NCBI GenBank assembly: GCA_039030395.1
Contig: JBCCEF010000029.1
Coordinates: 1 to 50,928, forward strand
Direction: 5' to 3'
DNA length: 50,928 nt
From: Acidobacteriota bacterium
Lineage (GTDB): Bacteria > Acidobacteriota > Thermoanaerobaculia > Multivoradales > JBCCEF01
Part shown: positions 25,164 through 33,857 of the stretch, piece by piece
Layout: each line of letters opens with the position of its first letter
Numbering within the stretch: the first letter of the stretch is position 1
The notes under the pieces: generated by a model
What the model was told of the DNA's origin: nothing
What the model saw: only the letters and a program-made list of their open reading frames with translations
Databases searched by the model: none
Program-made: the position numbers and the translations under genes

Positions 25164-26609
25164 GCCGGCGCCCGACTCTGACCCTTCGAGGTGGGCTATC
25201 GAATGAGCGTAGTAGCGCAGCACCGGTAGCTCCTCCGGCACCGCCTCGTGCAGGCCGTCTTGTTCGCGGATGAGGTGCCGCAGCAGCAGCATCCTCAAAC
25301 CGACCGACACGGCATAGTCCTGGTCCCGCCGGGGCACATAGACGTGTGCCCCGGCCGCCGACAGGCGGTCCATACGACGGAGCACCCGAGCCTTGACTTC
25401 CAGGCTGGAGAGCGGTCCGTCCCCGGCTTCGTGAGCGGCCACGAAGACCGCCGCCACCAGCGGCACCGGTACCACCGGAATCACCCGCCCGACGCCGGCC
25501 ATCAATTCCTCGGCGAGGTCGCCGATGTGCTCGAAGCGCTCGCGCCGTTCGAGGCTGCGCAGGTCCACCCGGCGCCCAGCCAGCCACTCGCGCATGGACA
25601 CCGGCGTGCCAAAATTGACGCAGGCATAGCCGAAGCGATACCAGCGGTTGGTCACCACTTGGCGGAGATTGCGGCCGACGAAGGAGAGGGTGTTCCAGGC
25701 GGCCCGCGCCGAGGAGGGTTTGGCCGCCCTGGGCATGCCTTCGAGGGGCACGTCGAGCAACAGAGTCCGGTCTTCGAGCACCCGGTCGTAGTTCAGCCCC
25801 ACCGGCACGAACACCAGGTCGCGCTCGCCCTGTGGATCGAAGCTCCGCAGCATGTAGTCCAGCAGGCCCAGCTTTGGCGGCCGCAGGGCGCCGTCGCGGG
25901 ACAGGCCACCCTCCGGATACACCGCCTGGGTCACACCGGAGGCCGTCGCCATGGCGACATAGCGCTCCAGCACCCGCCGGTAGAGCGGGTTCTTCGAGCG
26001 CCGCCGCACGAAATAGGCGCCCATCGAGCGGATGAGGGTCTGGAGGGGCCAGATGCGCGCCCACTCCCCCACCGCGTAGGACAGCGCGGTGCTGGCGGCG
26101 GCGAGATACGCCACCAGCACGTAGTCCATATTGCTGCGGTGGTTCATCACGAACACCACCGTCGAGCGCGGATCGAAGCGCGCGAAGGACTCCTCATCGG
26201 TGAAGCCCACCCGCACCCGGTAGAGGAAGCGAGCCACGGTCCGCCCGAGGCGGTAGCCGAAGCGGAAGTAAAGGTAGGCGTTGAAGGCCGGCACAATCTC
26301 CTGCGCGTAGCGACGCACCCGATCCGAGGACACCGCCCGAGGCGTGCCGCTCTCCTTCGCCTCCTGCTCCACCGCCGCCATCACTTCCGGGTCGAAGCGC
26401 AGGCGATCGATCAGAACTTGACGCTTGGTCAGCTTGAACGGCTGGACCTTGATCCGCAGCCGAGTGTTCAGCTCGTCGAGCACCCGGTTCACCCGCCGGC
26501 GCAGAAAGTAGCGCACGCTCGGCAGCAGCAGGCGCTCCAGCACCAAAAGGGTCGCGGCCACCACCAGCAGCGCCAGCAACCAGGCAGGAATCGAAACGGA
26601 GTGGGTCAT
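25095..26609 (-). CDS. glycerol-3-phosphate/acylglycerol-phosphate acyltransferase (PlsB/PlsC fold)
   Basis: The 504-residue protein transfers acyl groups to a glycerol phosphate at the inner membrane. An N-terminal helix (SIPAWLLALLVVAATLLVLE) precedes the acyltransferase domain, with motif I in VVFVMNHRSNMDYVLV (HXXXXD), motif III in YPEGGLSRDGALRPPKLGLL, and a proline-rich motif later. Length and an extended C-terminal region are closer to PlsB than to PlsC. The C-terminal tail (GSADAPEAPEAVEDQHRSQS) is likely disordered and lies over the 3' end of the LysE gene. It begins 12 bases after the Sel1-protein stop, so both may share a transcript. Confidence 0.82.
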   Translation of the reverse strand: MTHSVSIPAWLLALLVVAATLLVLERLLLPSVRYFLRRRVNRVLDELNTRLRIKVQPFKLTKRQVLIDRLRFDPEVMAAVEQEAKESGTPRAVSSDRVRRYAQEIVPAFNAYLYFRFGYRLGRTVARFLYRVRVGFTDEESFARFDPRSTVVFVMNHRSNMDYVLVAYLAAASTALSYAVGEWARIWPLQTLIRSMGAYFVRRRSKNPLYRRVLERYVAMATASGVTQAVYPEGGLSRDGALRPPKLGLLDYMLRSFDPQGERDLVFVPVGLNYDRVLEDRTLLLDVPLEGMPRAAKPSSARAAWNTLSFVGRNLRQVVTNRWYRFGYACVNFGTPVSMREWLAGRRVDLRSLERRERFEHIGDLAEELMAGVGRVIPVVPVPLVAAVFVAAHEAGDGPLSSLEVKARVLRRMDRLSAAGAHVYVPRRDQDYAVSVGLRMLLLRHLIREQDGLHEAVPEELPVLRYYAHSIAHLEGSESGAGSADAPEAPEAVEDQHRSQSDQQ

Positions 26610-26621
26610 CGAAATCTGCCG

Positions 26622-29600
26622 TCAGCGCTCGCCGTGCACCGCCAACCAGCCGATCGCTTCTTCGAGTCCGTTCTCGGCGGCTTTCTCGTACCAGCTCCGA
26701 GCCTCCACCAGATCCTTCGGGAAGCCATGCTCACCGTGCTCGTGGAATCGACCCAGAAGATTCTGAGCGTACATGCTGCCTGCCTCGGCAGCCTTCCGCA
26801 GCCAGCGGAGCCCTGCGGCTTCATCGCGCGGGAATTCCTCGTTGTAGAGCAGATTCCAGCCGATGAAATACATCGACAGATGGTCGCCCTCGGCAGCTCC
26901 TTCGCGCCACCAGCGGAGCGCCTGAGCGGGACTCTTTTCGACGCCCCAACCGCGTTTAAAGAGGTCCCCATAAAGGCGCTTGGCGCGGGTGACACCGCCT
27001 TCAGCGGCGAAACGTAACCAGGCGGCGGCATCTTTTGAACTGAGGTCGGATCCAGCGCCGTTGAAGGCAAGAAAGCCGAGCCCTGCGGCAGCGTTGGTGT
27101 TTCCTTCTTCGGCAGCCGCTAGGAATCGCCGGACGACTTGCCGCAGGCTGGCGCGATCCAGTGTTTCGCGGTTCTCGACCACCAGGCTGTGGAGATTGTC
27201 CACCGACCAGGGATCTCCGCCGATCACCGCATCCGCCAGCAAGGCCATCGCTCGCTGCGGATCCTTAGCGACGCCCAGGCCCCGGCGATACATGTCGCCG
27301 AGGTAGTTCGTCGCCGTCACCTCTCCTCGTTCGACAGCCTGCTCGAAGTAGGCTGCCGCCCGGGCCGGATCCTTCTCTACCCCGATGCCCTTGAGGTGAA
27401 CATAGCCGAGGGAGTGAAACGCTCCAGCGAAGTCCACCCGCGCGGCCTTCCGCAACCAGCCCAGGCCGGCTGCCGAATCCGCCTTCAGGAACTCGCCGGA
27501 CAGCAACAACCATCCGAGTTCCCGCATCGCTTCGGCTTGTCCCGCCTCCGCGCTACGCCGCAACCACGCCACCCCCTCCTGCGGGTTCCGCTCCCCCGCC
27601 CCGCCGTAGAGCTGTCGCCAGGCGACCACCCACATAGCCTTCGCGTGCCCCCGCCGCGCGACGTCGAGATACAGCCGGAGCGAGCGAGCGGGGTCCTTTT
27701 TCACCCCCTTGCCGACGGAGGTCATCCAGGCCAAGTTGTAGGCCGCCCACGGTTCCTGCTGGGCGCACTCCTCGAGCCATTGGCGGGCGGCAACGGGATC
27801 TTCTACTCCGCCGACACCCACCAGCAACGCCAGGCCGACGACGGCCTGGGCCTGCGCGTCGCCCTCGGCCGCCAAGGCCTCGACCGATCGGCGGTGGGTC
27901 TGCGCCAGGCGGCTGGCACGCTGCGGATCCTTGTCGAATCCCGCAGCGCCGAGGGTGAGCAGGGTCGCCAAGCGCAACGCTGCCACCGGATCGTCCTCTG
28001 CCGCCGACTCGAAGAGGGAGCGGGCGGCGGCCAGATCCACGGACCGACCGATGCCGGCGTAGAGGGCGTCGGCGCGGGCGAGTCGCTGGCGCGCGGACAT
28101 TCCGGCGATCTCGGCGAACTCCTCGGCGGCGACCGGCGGCGGCGCGGTCCCGGTGGCGGCCGAAGGCAACGACGGCGGCTCCTTCGCCGCCGCGATCGTC
28201 TGCGCCGCCGGCCTCTTTCCGAGACGCCGGTACAGCTCCACGAGCCGGTTGTTCAGCACGGCGCGGGTGTAGTCGTTGTCGTCGAACCGGTCGCTCGCCT
28301 CCAGAAGCACCTCGATCGCTTGCCGCAGGGTCGCTTCCTCGACCTCTCCTTCGGCTCCCTCCGCCAGCAGCGCGTCGGCCCACATGGTCCAGAGGTTGGC
28401 CGGAGGGTTTTCCAGACGCTCGAAGGCTCCTTCCAGCACCTCGAAGGCCTGTGCCGGCATCTCGCGATCGAGAAAGTGCTTCGCCAACTCAGTCCACGAA
28501 TGCCACTCCGTCGGTGCCCGCTCGAGCATTTGGCGGCGCATCGGTAGGGCCCGCCCCCACTCGCCCAACATCTCGGCCTGTCGGGCCACCCGGCGGATCA
28601 GGTCGCCGGTCGCTTCGCCGCTTGCGATGTGGCGTTCGTAGATCGTCAAAGAGGCTTCGACCAAACCCATCTCCTCGAACTGTGAGGCGATCCACAGGTC
28701 ACGGTTGCCGGGCGCACCGGCAGAGTTCTGTTCCCGCACCTGCCAACGACGCTCCAGGAAACGTCGGAGCCGAGCTTCGTCGCCGACCTCCAGCAGCAAC
28801 GCCTGGTACTCCTCGGCGCGGTACCACTCGCGCGCCGGAGCCTGATCGAAGAACCTCTCGTAGTGGGCGAGGGCCGCGTCCTCTTCACCTCGAGCCCAGG
28901 CGATGCGAGCGTGGAGCAACCGACCGAGGAGGGCTTCGTTCTCGCTCCCGACCAGCCGATGATCGGCCAGCGCCACCGCCTCGGCGTAGCGGTCGGAACT
29001 GAGGTAGAGGGCCACCAAAGCGTCGTGGAGTTCCTGATCACCTCGACCGCTGTCCGTTTCGGCCCGACCCGCGAGCACGGCGATCGCCTCGTCACGCCGA
29101 TCATCGGCCAAGTACAGGTCGGCCAGAGCCCTAGCTTGATCGGGCCCGGCCCGCGGGTCGTCCGCCAGCCAGCGTTCCAGCAGGGCGACCCGCTTCTCTC
29201 GCCAGCCGGCCGCCGCATACAGAGCGTCTAGATGAGGCCGAAGGGTGTCCGCACCCCGGGTCTCCGCCCGGGTGAGGAGTACCGCTTCCAATCGCTCCGG
29301 CGGCACCTCTCCTTGGGCCGCTTCGAGTAGGCGGCGGACATCGTTTTCGTCGGCCGAGGCGAGCCCGATCAGCAAGATGTCCTGCACGGCGGGATCACCG
29401 GCACAAGCCGAAAAGACATGCGCCCGACTGCCCAGCTCGTCACCAGGCCGAACCCGTCGAGCCAACAACGCCGCGCCCTCGCCACAGCGATCTCCTTGCA
29501 GCCAAGAAGAACCGACCGTCACCAAAACGCGGTCTCGCACCTGCGCCGAGGCGTTTTCCACCTGGGCCAAGACGTCCGCCGGCCCACCATCGCGCCCCAT

Positions 29601-30536
29601 CGCTTCGGCGTACCTCACCCATGCCGAGTCATAGGAGGCCTCATTCGCATCCAAGGTCGGCAGCACCGCGGCGAAGCAGGTCAGGCCCGCATCACGAACG
29701 GTCGGGTAGCTGGATCTCGCGAGCCGTGAACACCAGCGAACTTTGTTCTCGCCTCGCAGGCGATCGGAGCCGCGCGTTGCCAAGTCCAGCAGCTCTTCCG
29801 TCGCCAACCGGTCGCGTACCGCTTGATCGAGCTGAAGTTCGAGCGCCCGTGGATCGGCGGGATCGAGGCGGGACCAGCTTTCCAGCAGGTCTCGCGCCTT
29901 GACCGCTTCTCCTTGCGCTTCGAACTGCCGGTACAGCAGCCCGTAGGCCGCCGGCTGCTCGGGATTGGCCAGCAGAAATCCCTCGGCCGCGGCCGTCGCT
30001 TCGCCCTGCAGGCCCGCCTGCCCCAAGGCCATCACCACCTGTCTCGCCGTATCGCTGTGGTGCGGAAACCGTTGCCCGAGTTCCCTCAGATCTGCGATGC
30101 GCCGTTCCGCCGCACCCAGGCTCAGCACCCGCATCAACTCGAGCGCCGGCCGGTCGGGCATCCGCTGTTGCCACTCCGCAAACCACCCCGCCTGATCGCG
30201 CCGCAGGCGGGCGGCGGCCTCGTCGGAGTTGGGCGATGCCTCGTCCCCGGCGGGCTCCGTCACTATCCGGTCCAAACGACGGAAGGCGGTCCAGCTATCG
30301 AACAGGAGGCTCCAATACATCAGATCGTCGGCGCGCTCCTCCACCAGTTCGGAAGCCTGACGATATTGGTCGGCCGCCGCCTGGCGAGCGGCCGCCAGTT
30401 CGTCGAGGGTCTGACCTTGCGCCTCGACAACCGGCAGCGCGGCCAGGGCGCACAGCACCGCCAGCGACACCCAGCACCGCCCTGCGCAGAAACCTCCTGC
30501 GGTCGCGCGGGCACTCTCGCGATCCAGACGAATCAT
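26622..30536 (-). CDS. large secreted protein with TPR and Sel1 repeats
   Basis: The protein has 1304 residues from ATG 30536, which follows GGAGGTCC. An N-terminal signal-type segment (RCWVSLAVLCALAALPVVEA) points to the periplasm. Residues up to about 820 are TPR-like helices with repeats such as RALADLYLADDRRDEAIAVL and AVALADHRLV. After an alanine-proline-rich spacer, about ten Sel1 repeats follow, each with the form GDLFKRGWGVEKSPAQALRW or GRFHEHGEHGFPKDLVEARS. These repeats make solenoids that bind proteins, and in bacteria are often tied to the cell envelope or exported systems. The gene lies between two phospholipid acyltransferase genes. A 27-residue longer reading (30617) would overlap the preceding gene. 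Function is unknown. Confidence 0.8.
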   Translation of the reverse strand: MIRLDRESARATAGGFCAGRCWVSLAVLCALAALPVVEAQGQTLDELAAARQAAADQYRQASELVEERADDLMYWSLLFDSWTAFRRLDRIVTEPAGDEASPNSDEAAARLRRDQAGWFAEWQQRMPDRPALELMRVLSLGAAERRIADLRELGQRFPHHSDTARQVVMALGQAGLQGEATAAAEGFLLANPEQPAAYGLLYRQFEAQGEAVKARDLLESWSRLDPADPRALELQLDQAVRDRLATEELLDLATRGSDRLRGENKVRWCSRLARSSYPTVRDAGLTCFAAVLPTLDANEASYDSAWVRYAEAMGRDGGPADVLAQVENASAQVRDRVLVTVGSSWLQGDRCGEGAALLARRVRPGDELGSRAHVFSACAGDPAVQDILLIGLASADENDVRRLLEAAQGEVPPERLEAVLLTRAETRGADTLRPHLDALYAAAGWREKRVALLERWLADDPRAGPDQARALADLYLADDRRDEAIAVLAGRAETDSGRGDQELHDALVALYLSSDRYAEAVALADHRLVGSENEALLGRLLHARIAWARGEEDAALAHYERFFDQAPAREWYRAEEYQALLLEVGDEARLRRFLERRWQVREQNSAGAPGNRDLWIASQFEEMGLVEASLTIYERHIASGEATGDLIRRVARQAEMLGEWGRALPMRRQMLERAPTEWHSWTELAKHFLDREMPAQAFEVLEGAFERLENPPANLWTMWADALLAEGAEGEVEEATLRQAIEVLLEASDRFDDNDYTRAVLNNRLVELYRRLGKRPAAQTIAAAKEPPSLPSAATGTAPPPVAAEEFAEIAGMSARQRLARADALYAGIGRSVDLAAARSLFESAAEDDPVAALRLATLLTLGAAGFDKDPQRASRLAQTHRRSVEALAAEGDAQAQAVVGLALLVGVGGVEDPVAARQWLEECAQQEPWAAYNLAWMTSVGKGVKKDPARSLRLYLDVARRGHAKAMWVVAWRQLYGGAGERNPQEGVAWLRRSAEAGQAEAMRELGWLLLSGEFLKADSAAGLGWLRKAARVDFAGAFHSLGYVHLKGIGVEKDPARAAAYFEQAVERGEVTATNYLGDMYRRGLGVAKDPQRAMALLADAVIGGDPWSVDNLHSLVVENRETLDRASLRQVVRRFLAAAEEGNTNAAAGLGFLAFNGAGSDLSSKDAAAWLRFAAEGGVTRAKRLYGDLFKRGWGVEKSPAQALRWWREGAAEGDHLSMYFIGWNLLYNEEFPRDEAAGLRWLRKAAEAGSMYAQNLLGRFHEHGEHGFPKDLVEARSWYEKAAENGLEEAIGWLAVHGER

Positions 30537-30613
30537 TGGACCTCCACTGCCTCCTGGGCAAGTATTTACGGACTCGATCTTACCGGCCTGGGCGGAGGAC
30601 TTCCGATCGACGG

Positions 30614-31360
30614 TCAACCGGTCGGCTCATAGACCTCACCCATCGCCTGCCGCAAGCGGGCGGCGAGTTCTTTGCGATCGCTGCCGGCGAGCGGTTCGGC
30701 GCCGAAGGTGATCACCGCCTCGATCTCGCGCAGCCGCGAGAAGCGCCGGAAATGCGGCATGAACTCTTCTTCGCCAAACCAGCAAACCCCGTCGCGCGGC
30801 GAGAGATCATCGGCGCCGGTGCGATAGGAGAGGGTCGCCCAATGGACCGGCCGTCCGGTCCGCGCGGCGACCTCCAGCAGCGAGGGTTTGAACGGCAAGA
30901 GGGCGCTGCCGTCGCCGGTGGTACCTTCGGCGAACAGGATCACTCCGCCGCCGGCGGCCATCCGCTCTTCCACCATCGCGCCCACCCGCAGCAGATCGCG
31001 CTTGGTGTTGCGGTCGATCAGCAGGGTGTCCGAGGCGCGGCACATGGGGCCCAAGAAGGGCCAGTCGCCGAGGTCCGCCTTGGCGACGAAGGAACCGCCG
31101 GCAAGGCCGGCGAGAACCACGATGTCTGCATAGCTCAGGTGATTCGAAACGAGCAGAAAGGGCGGCTCCGGAACGGAGCCGCGCACCGTCCAGCGCACCC
31201 GAAGGTGGCGGCAGAGGCTCGTGCCCCAACGCCTCATCACCCGATGCTGGAAAGCGACCCGACGCCGCGGCCGGCGCCGCAACCACCAGGAGCCGAGGAG
31301 AACGGTGAAGTAGTCGCGGGCGGTGGCAAGGGCGACGAGGGCGAGGCGAACCGCCCTCAT
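30614..31360 (-). CDS. plsC: 1-acyl-sn-glycerol-3-phosphate acyltransferase
   Basis: The 248-residue PlsC-type enzyme makes phosphatidic acid. Motif I is LVSNHLSYADIVVLAG (HXXXXD), followed by SFVAKADLGDWPFLGPM, LLIDRNTKRD, motif III LFAEGTTGDGSALLPFKPSL, and a proline at GRPVHWATLSYR. An N-terminal amphipathic or hydrophobic helix anchors it. ATG 31360 is the first in-frame methionine. It is 77 bases upstream of the Sel1-repeat gene; with the other acyltransferase 26609, this forms a phospholipid synthesis neighbourhood. Confidence 0.88.
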   Translation of the reverse strand: MRAVRLALVALATARDYFTVLLGSWWLRRRPRRRVAFQHRVMRRWGTSLCRHLRVRWTVRGSVPEPPFLLVSNHLSYADIVVLAGLAGGSFVAKADLGDWPFLGPMCRASDTLLIDRNTKRDLLRVGAMVEERMAAGGGVILFAEGTTGDGSALLPFKPSLLEVAARTGRPVHWATLSYRTGADDLSPRDGVCWFGEEEFMPHFRRFSRLREIEAVITFGAEPLAGSDRKELAARLRQAMGEVYEPTG

Positions 31361-31433
31361 GGGCGACCCGGACAGTCGGAAGAGAGGTCGAACACCGGCG
31401 GAGTATAGCCGTCCTGCGCCGGCAGATTGGAAC

Positions 31434-33326
31434 CTAGCAGGGGCCGGGCGAAGCCATCAATCCGAAGGGATCGATCCAGGAATTGCCGTTTCGCATGCCA
31501 AAGTGGAGATGCACTCCCGTCGCCCATCCGCTGTCCCCAACGGTACCGATGACCTGCCCGGCCTCGACCGTCTCGCCCGACAGCACGGTCTTGGTGTCGA
31601 GGTGGGCATAGACGCTCTCTACCCCCTCACCGTGGTCGATGACCACCGTCAGACCCCAGGCGCCGTCCTCTCCATACTCCCGCTCGGCCACCACCACACG
31701 GCCGTCGGCGGTGGCGCGCACCTCAGTGCCCCGCGGCGCTTTCAAATCGACGCCCTGATGCTGACGCGCGCCACCGCTCCGGGGATCCGCGCGCCAACCG
31801 AAGGCACTGGTGACGCAGGTATCGGCCAAGGGCGACACGGCCCGGAGGGTCACCGCCTCTTCGGACGGTGCCGCGGGCGCCGCGGGTGGTGCGGGCGTCG
31901 AGGGCCGAGAATCCAAACCGCGGGGCGCAGCCGGGGGCGCGGGAGGGGCCGACAGAGCTTCCGGCTGCGGCAGAGCGCTCGGCGCCGGCGGCGCCGCGGG
32001 CAGCGGCGGAGCTTCCGATAGCGGCACGGCCTCGGCCCGCGGCAGCACCGAAGGCGCCGCTACGGCGTCGGAAGCGGAAGGCACCGGTGCGGGCGCAGCC
32101 GGGGGCGCCGGCACCGGAGCCATCCTGGGAAGGGCTGGCGGCATCGCGATTTCCGGAACCGGCGGAGCGGCCAGCGCCTGACCAGGGTTCGGAGCGTTCG
32201 GAGCCGGCGGCGGATCCACCTCACCGGCGAAGCCCGCCATCGGTAGAAGCACCAGCGCCAGGAGCAGGCAAAGGAGCCCTCCCAGGAGGCCGGCGAAGGG
32301 ACGAGTGCGGGGACGATCCAAGATGTGGTGCAAGCGCAAGGTGAGTCTCCTTTGGGGGTTGCCGCCCATACCCGGCGCCGGCGAGAGATCGGCGGAGGGC
32401 GACGTAGCGTGGTCGAGGCGAAGCACCGCCAGCAGGCTGGCGGCATAGGTTTTGGGGTCGAGATGTCCGCTGGACAGCACCAAGCCGTCCACCAGCCGCT
32501 CGCGGGCGTCGGTGGCGCGGGAGGCCGCCAGCCAGGCCAGCGGATGGAAGAAATAGAGAATTTGAACGACGTTCTGAAAAGCCAAACGCAGCACGTCATA
32601 GCGGCGGATGTGCGCCATCTCGTGGGCGACCACCGCCTCGACGGCGGCCGGTTCGCCGGCTCCAGGTTCGGCCACCAGCGCCTCCGGCAGGTAGATCACC
32701 GGCCGGAGGACGCCGAGGGTGCACGGTGGACCGCCGGCACCCACCACCAGACGCACCGTCCGGCGTACCCGCAACCGCTGCCGCCAGTGCGCGACAACCT
32801 CCCTCAAAGCTCCCTCTCGGACCTCCCGGCCGCGCTGAATGCGGCGGCGAAGGGCCCGCCGACGCAGGACCAACAGCACCGAGGTACCGAAGGCGCCGGC
32901 GCCCCACAACAGGCACAGCCCGGCACTCCAGAGAGATCCATTTGCGCGAGCGGGCCCGCCGACGGGGATCGGCAAAGGGTGCGCAGGCGGCAAGGGCGTC
33001 GCAGAATCGGCGGCGACGCCGAAGACCTCGGCTTCGGAAACGGGCGCAATCCCCCCCAGCGAAGCCGGCGGAGCCGTCCAGGACGGAATCGCGATCCAGG
33101 ACTCGACGGCGGTTCTCGCGCTCCACGGCGAGGCTAGGTCGACGGGCATCAGCAGGCGGATGAGCACCAGACTCCACAGACCCGCCTGGACGGCCGGCGG
33201 GGCGGACCGCCACAACCGCAGAATCGCCGCCACCGCGAGGAACACCACCGCCGCGTAGACGGCCTGGGTGAACCCGTTGGTCAACCACCGTTCGCCCCAG
33301 TGCTCTCCCCAGGCCAACCAGCTCAT
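31434..33326 (-). CDS. BlaR1-like M56 membrane metalloprotease fused to an M23/LytM peptidase
   Basis: The 630-residue protein joins two proteases. The N-terminal part has membrane helices (19-38, 46-62, 133-155) and an M56 zinc motif HEMAH (235-239) with a likely third ligand E276 (ARERLVD); a further helix is at about 340-360. A proline-alanine-rich linker (about 365-490) leads to a C-terminal LytM/M23 domain with H523 and D527 in HQGVDLKAPRG, SVYAHLD (His575) and HLHFG (606, 608). Usual BlaR1 proteins have a penicillin-binding sensor domain instead. Here the C-terminal enzyme could cut peptidoglycan peptides, so the protein may sense and act on the wall. Its ATG overlaps the BlaI stop. Confidence 0.82.
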   Translation of the reverse strand: MSWLAWGEHWGERWLTNGFTQAVYAAVVFLAVAAILRLWRSAPPAVQAGLWSLVLIRLLMPVDLASPWSARTAVESWIAIPSWTAPPASLGGIAPVSEAEVFGVAADSATPLPPAHPLPIPVGGPARANGSLWSAGLCLLWGAGAFGTSVLLVLRRRALRRRIQRGREVREGALREVVAHWRQRLRVRRTVRLVVGAGGPPCTLGVLRPVIYLPEALVAEPGAGEPAAVEAVVAHEMAHIRRYDVLRLAFQNVVQILYFFHPLAWLAASRATDARERLVDGLVLSSGHLDPKTYAASLLAVLRLDHATSPSADLSPAPGMGGNPQRRLTLRLHHILDRPRTRPFAGLLGGLLCLLLALVLLPMAGFAGEVDPPPAPNAPNPGQALAAPPVPEIAMPPALPRMAPVPAPPAAPAPVPSASDAVAAPSVLPRAEAVPLSEAPPLPAAPPAPSALPQPEALSAPPAPPAAPRGLDSRPSTPAPPAAPAAPSEEAVTLRAVSPLADTCVTSAFGWRADPRSGGARQHQGVDLKAPRGTEVRATADGRVVVAEREYGEDGAWGLTVVIDHGEGVESVYAHLDTKTVLSGETVEAGQVIGTVGDSGWATGVHLHFGMRNGNSWIDPFGLMASPGPC

Positions 33327-33733
33327 CGCGCCGTCTCCTCGGTTTCGAGCAGCCGGGAGAGTTCGTCGATCTCCTCGGCGGTGAGGGCGTTGCCGCGGGC
33401 AAACAGCGGCACGACGGCCGCCGCATCGAGGCCTAGGACCTTGTCGGCGAAGTCGCGCACCCGCCGCGCCAGGCCGCGCGGCCGGCTGATGGCCGGCTCA
33501 AACAGCCACATGCGATGAAAGCTCACCTTGTCGACCAGGCCTTTCTTGACCATGCGGTCGAGCACCGTGCGGGTAGTCGAATAGGCCCAATCGTGGGTGT
33601 CGGCGAGAGCCTCGTGAACCTCCCGGGCACTGCGGCGGCCGTCGGCCCACAGCACCGACAGCACGTCGAGTTCCGAAGCGGCGAGGTCCGGCAGGCCGTC
33701 GAGGCGGCGATCGCGAGATAGTTCTTCGGTCAT
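33323..33733 (-). CDS. BlaI/MecI-family transcriptional repressor
   Basis: The 136-residue protein has the winged-helix signature of BlaI/MecI: LAASELDVLSVLWADGRRSA, REVHEALADTHDWAYSTTRT, VLDRMVKKGLVDK. In beta-lactam systems BlaI is cleaved when the M56 partner senses damage, relieving repression. The start ATG 33733 follows GGAGAG. The four-base overlap with the M56-M23 gene makes the pair translationally coupled. A BlaI-like operator lies 66 bases upstream. The C-terminal half (EIDELSRLLETEETA) is probably the dimerisation region. Confidence 0.85.
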   Translation of the reverse strand: MTEELSRDRRLDGLPDLAASELDVLSVLWADGRRSAREVHEALADTHDWAYSTTRTVLDRMVKKGLVDKVSFHRMWLFEPAISRPRGLARRVRDFADKVLGLDAAAVVPLFARGNALTAEEIDELSRLLETEETAR

Positions 33734-33798
33734 CGGGATCTCTCCGTCATGGGGTGACGCTCTCGTCCAAAACTCGCCCTCATAGTCATCATCTCGCC

Positions 33799-33806
33799 AC
33801 AAATGT
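33799..33806. promoter_or_regulatory. candidate BlaI operator (ACAxxTGT type)
   Basis: Read on the minus strand, CTACATTTGTGG contains the dyad ACA-TT-TGT, matching the TACAxxTGTA core of BlaI/MecI sites in all six core bases. It is 66 bases upstream of the repressor ATG, where an autoregulatory site would be expected. Only one half-consensus flank (T) is present, so this is suggestive. Confidence 0.45.
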
Positions 33807-33857
33807 AGCATCAAGAGATGGACCTGTCAACGCGGGACCTGGCGAGTGGCCGACCGC

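Noticed and set aside
25248-27017. Rightward 589-codon open frame opposite the acyltransferase
   Set aside because: An antisense shadow of a gene with HXXXXD and other motifs; it also crosses into the Sel1 gene.
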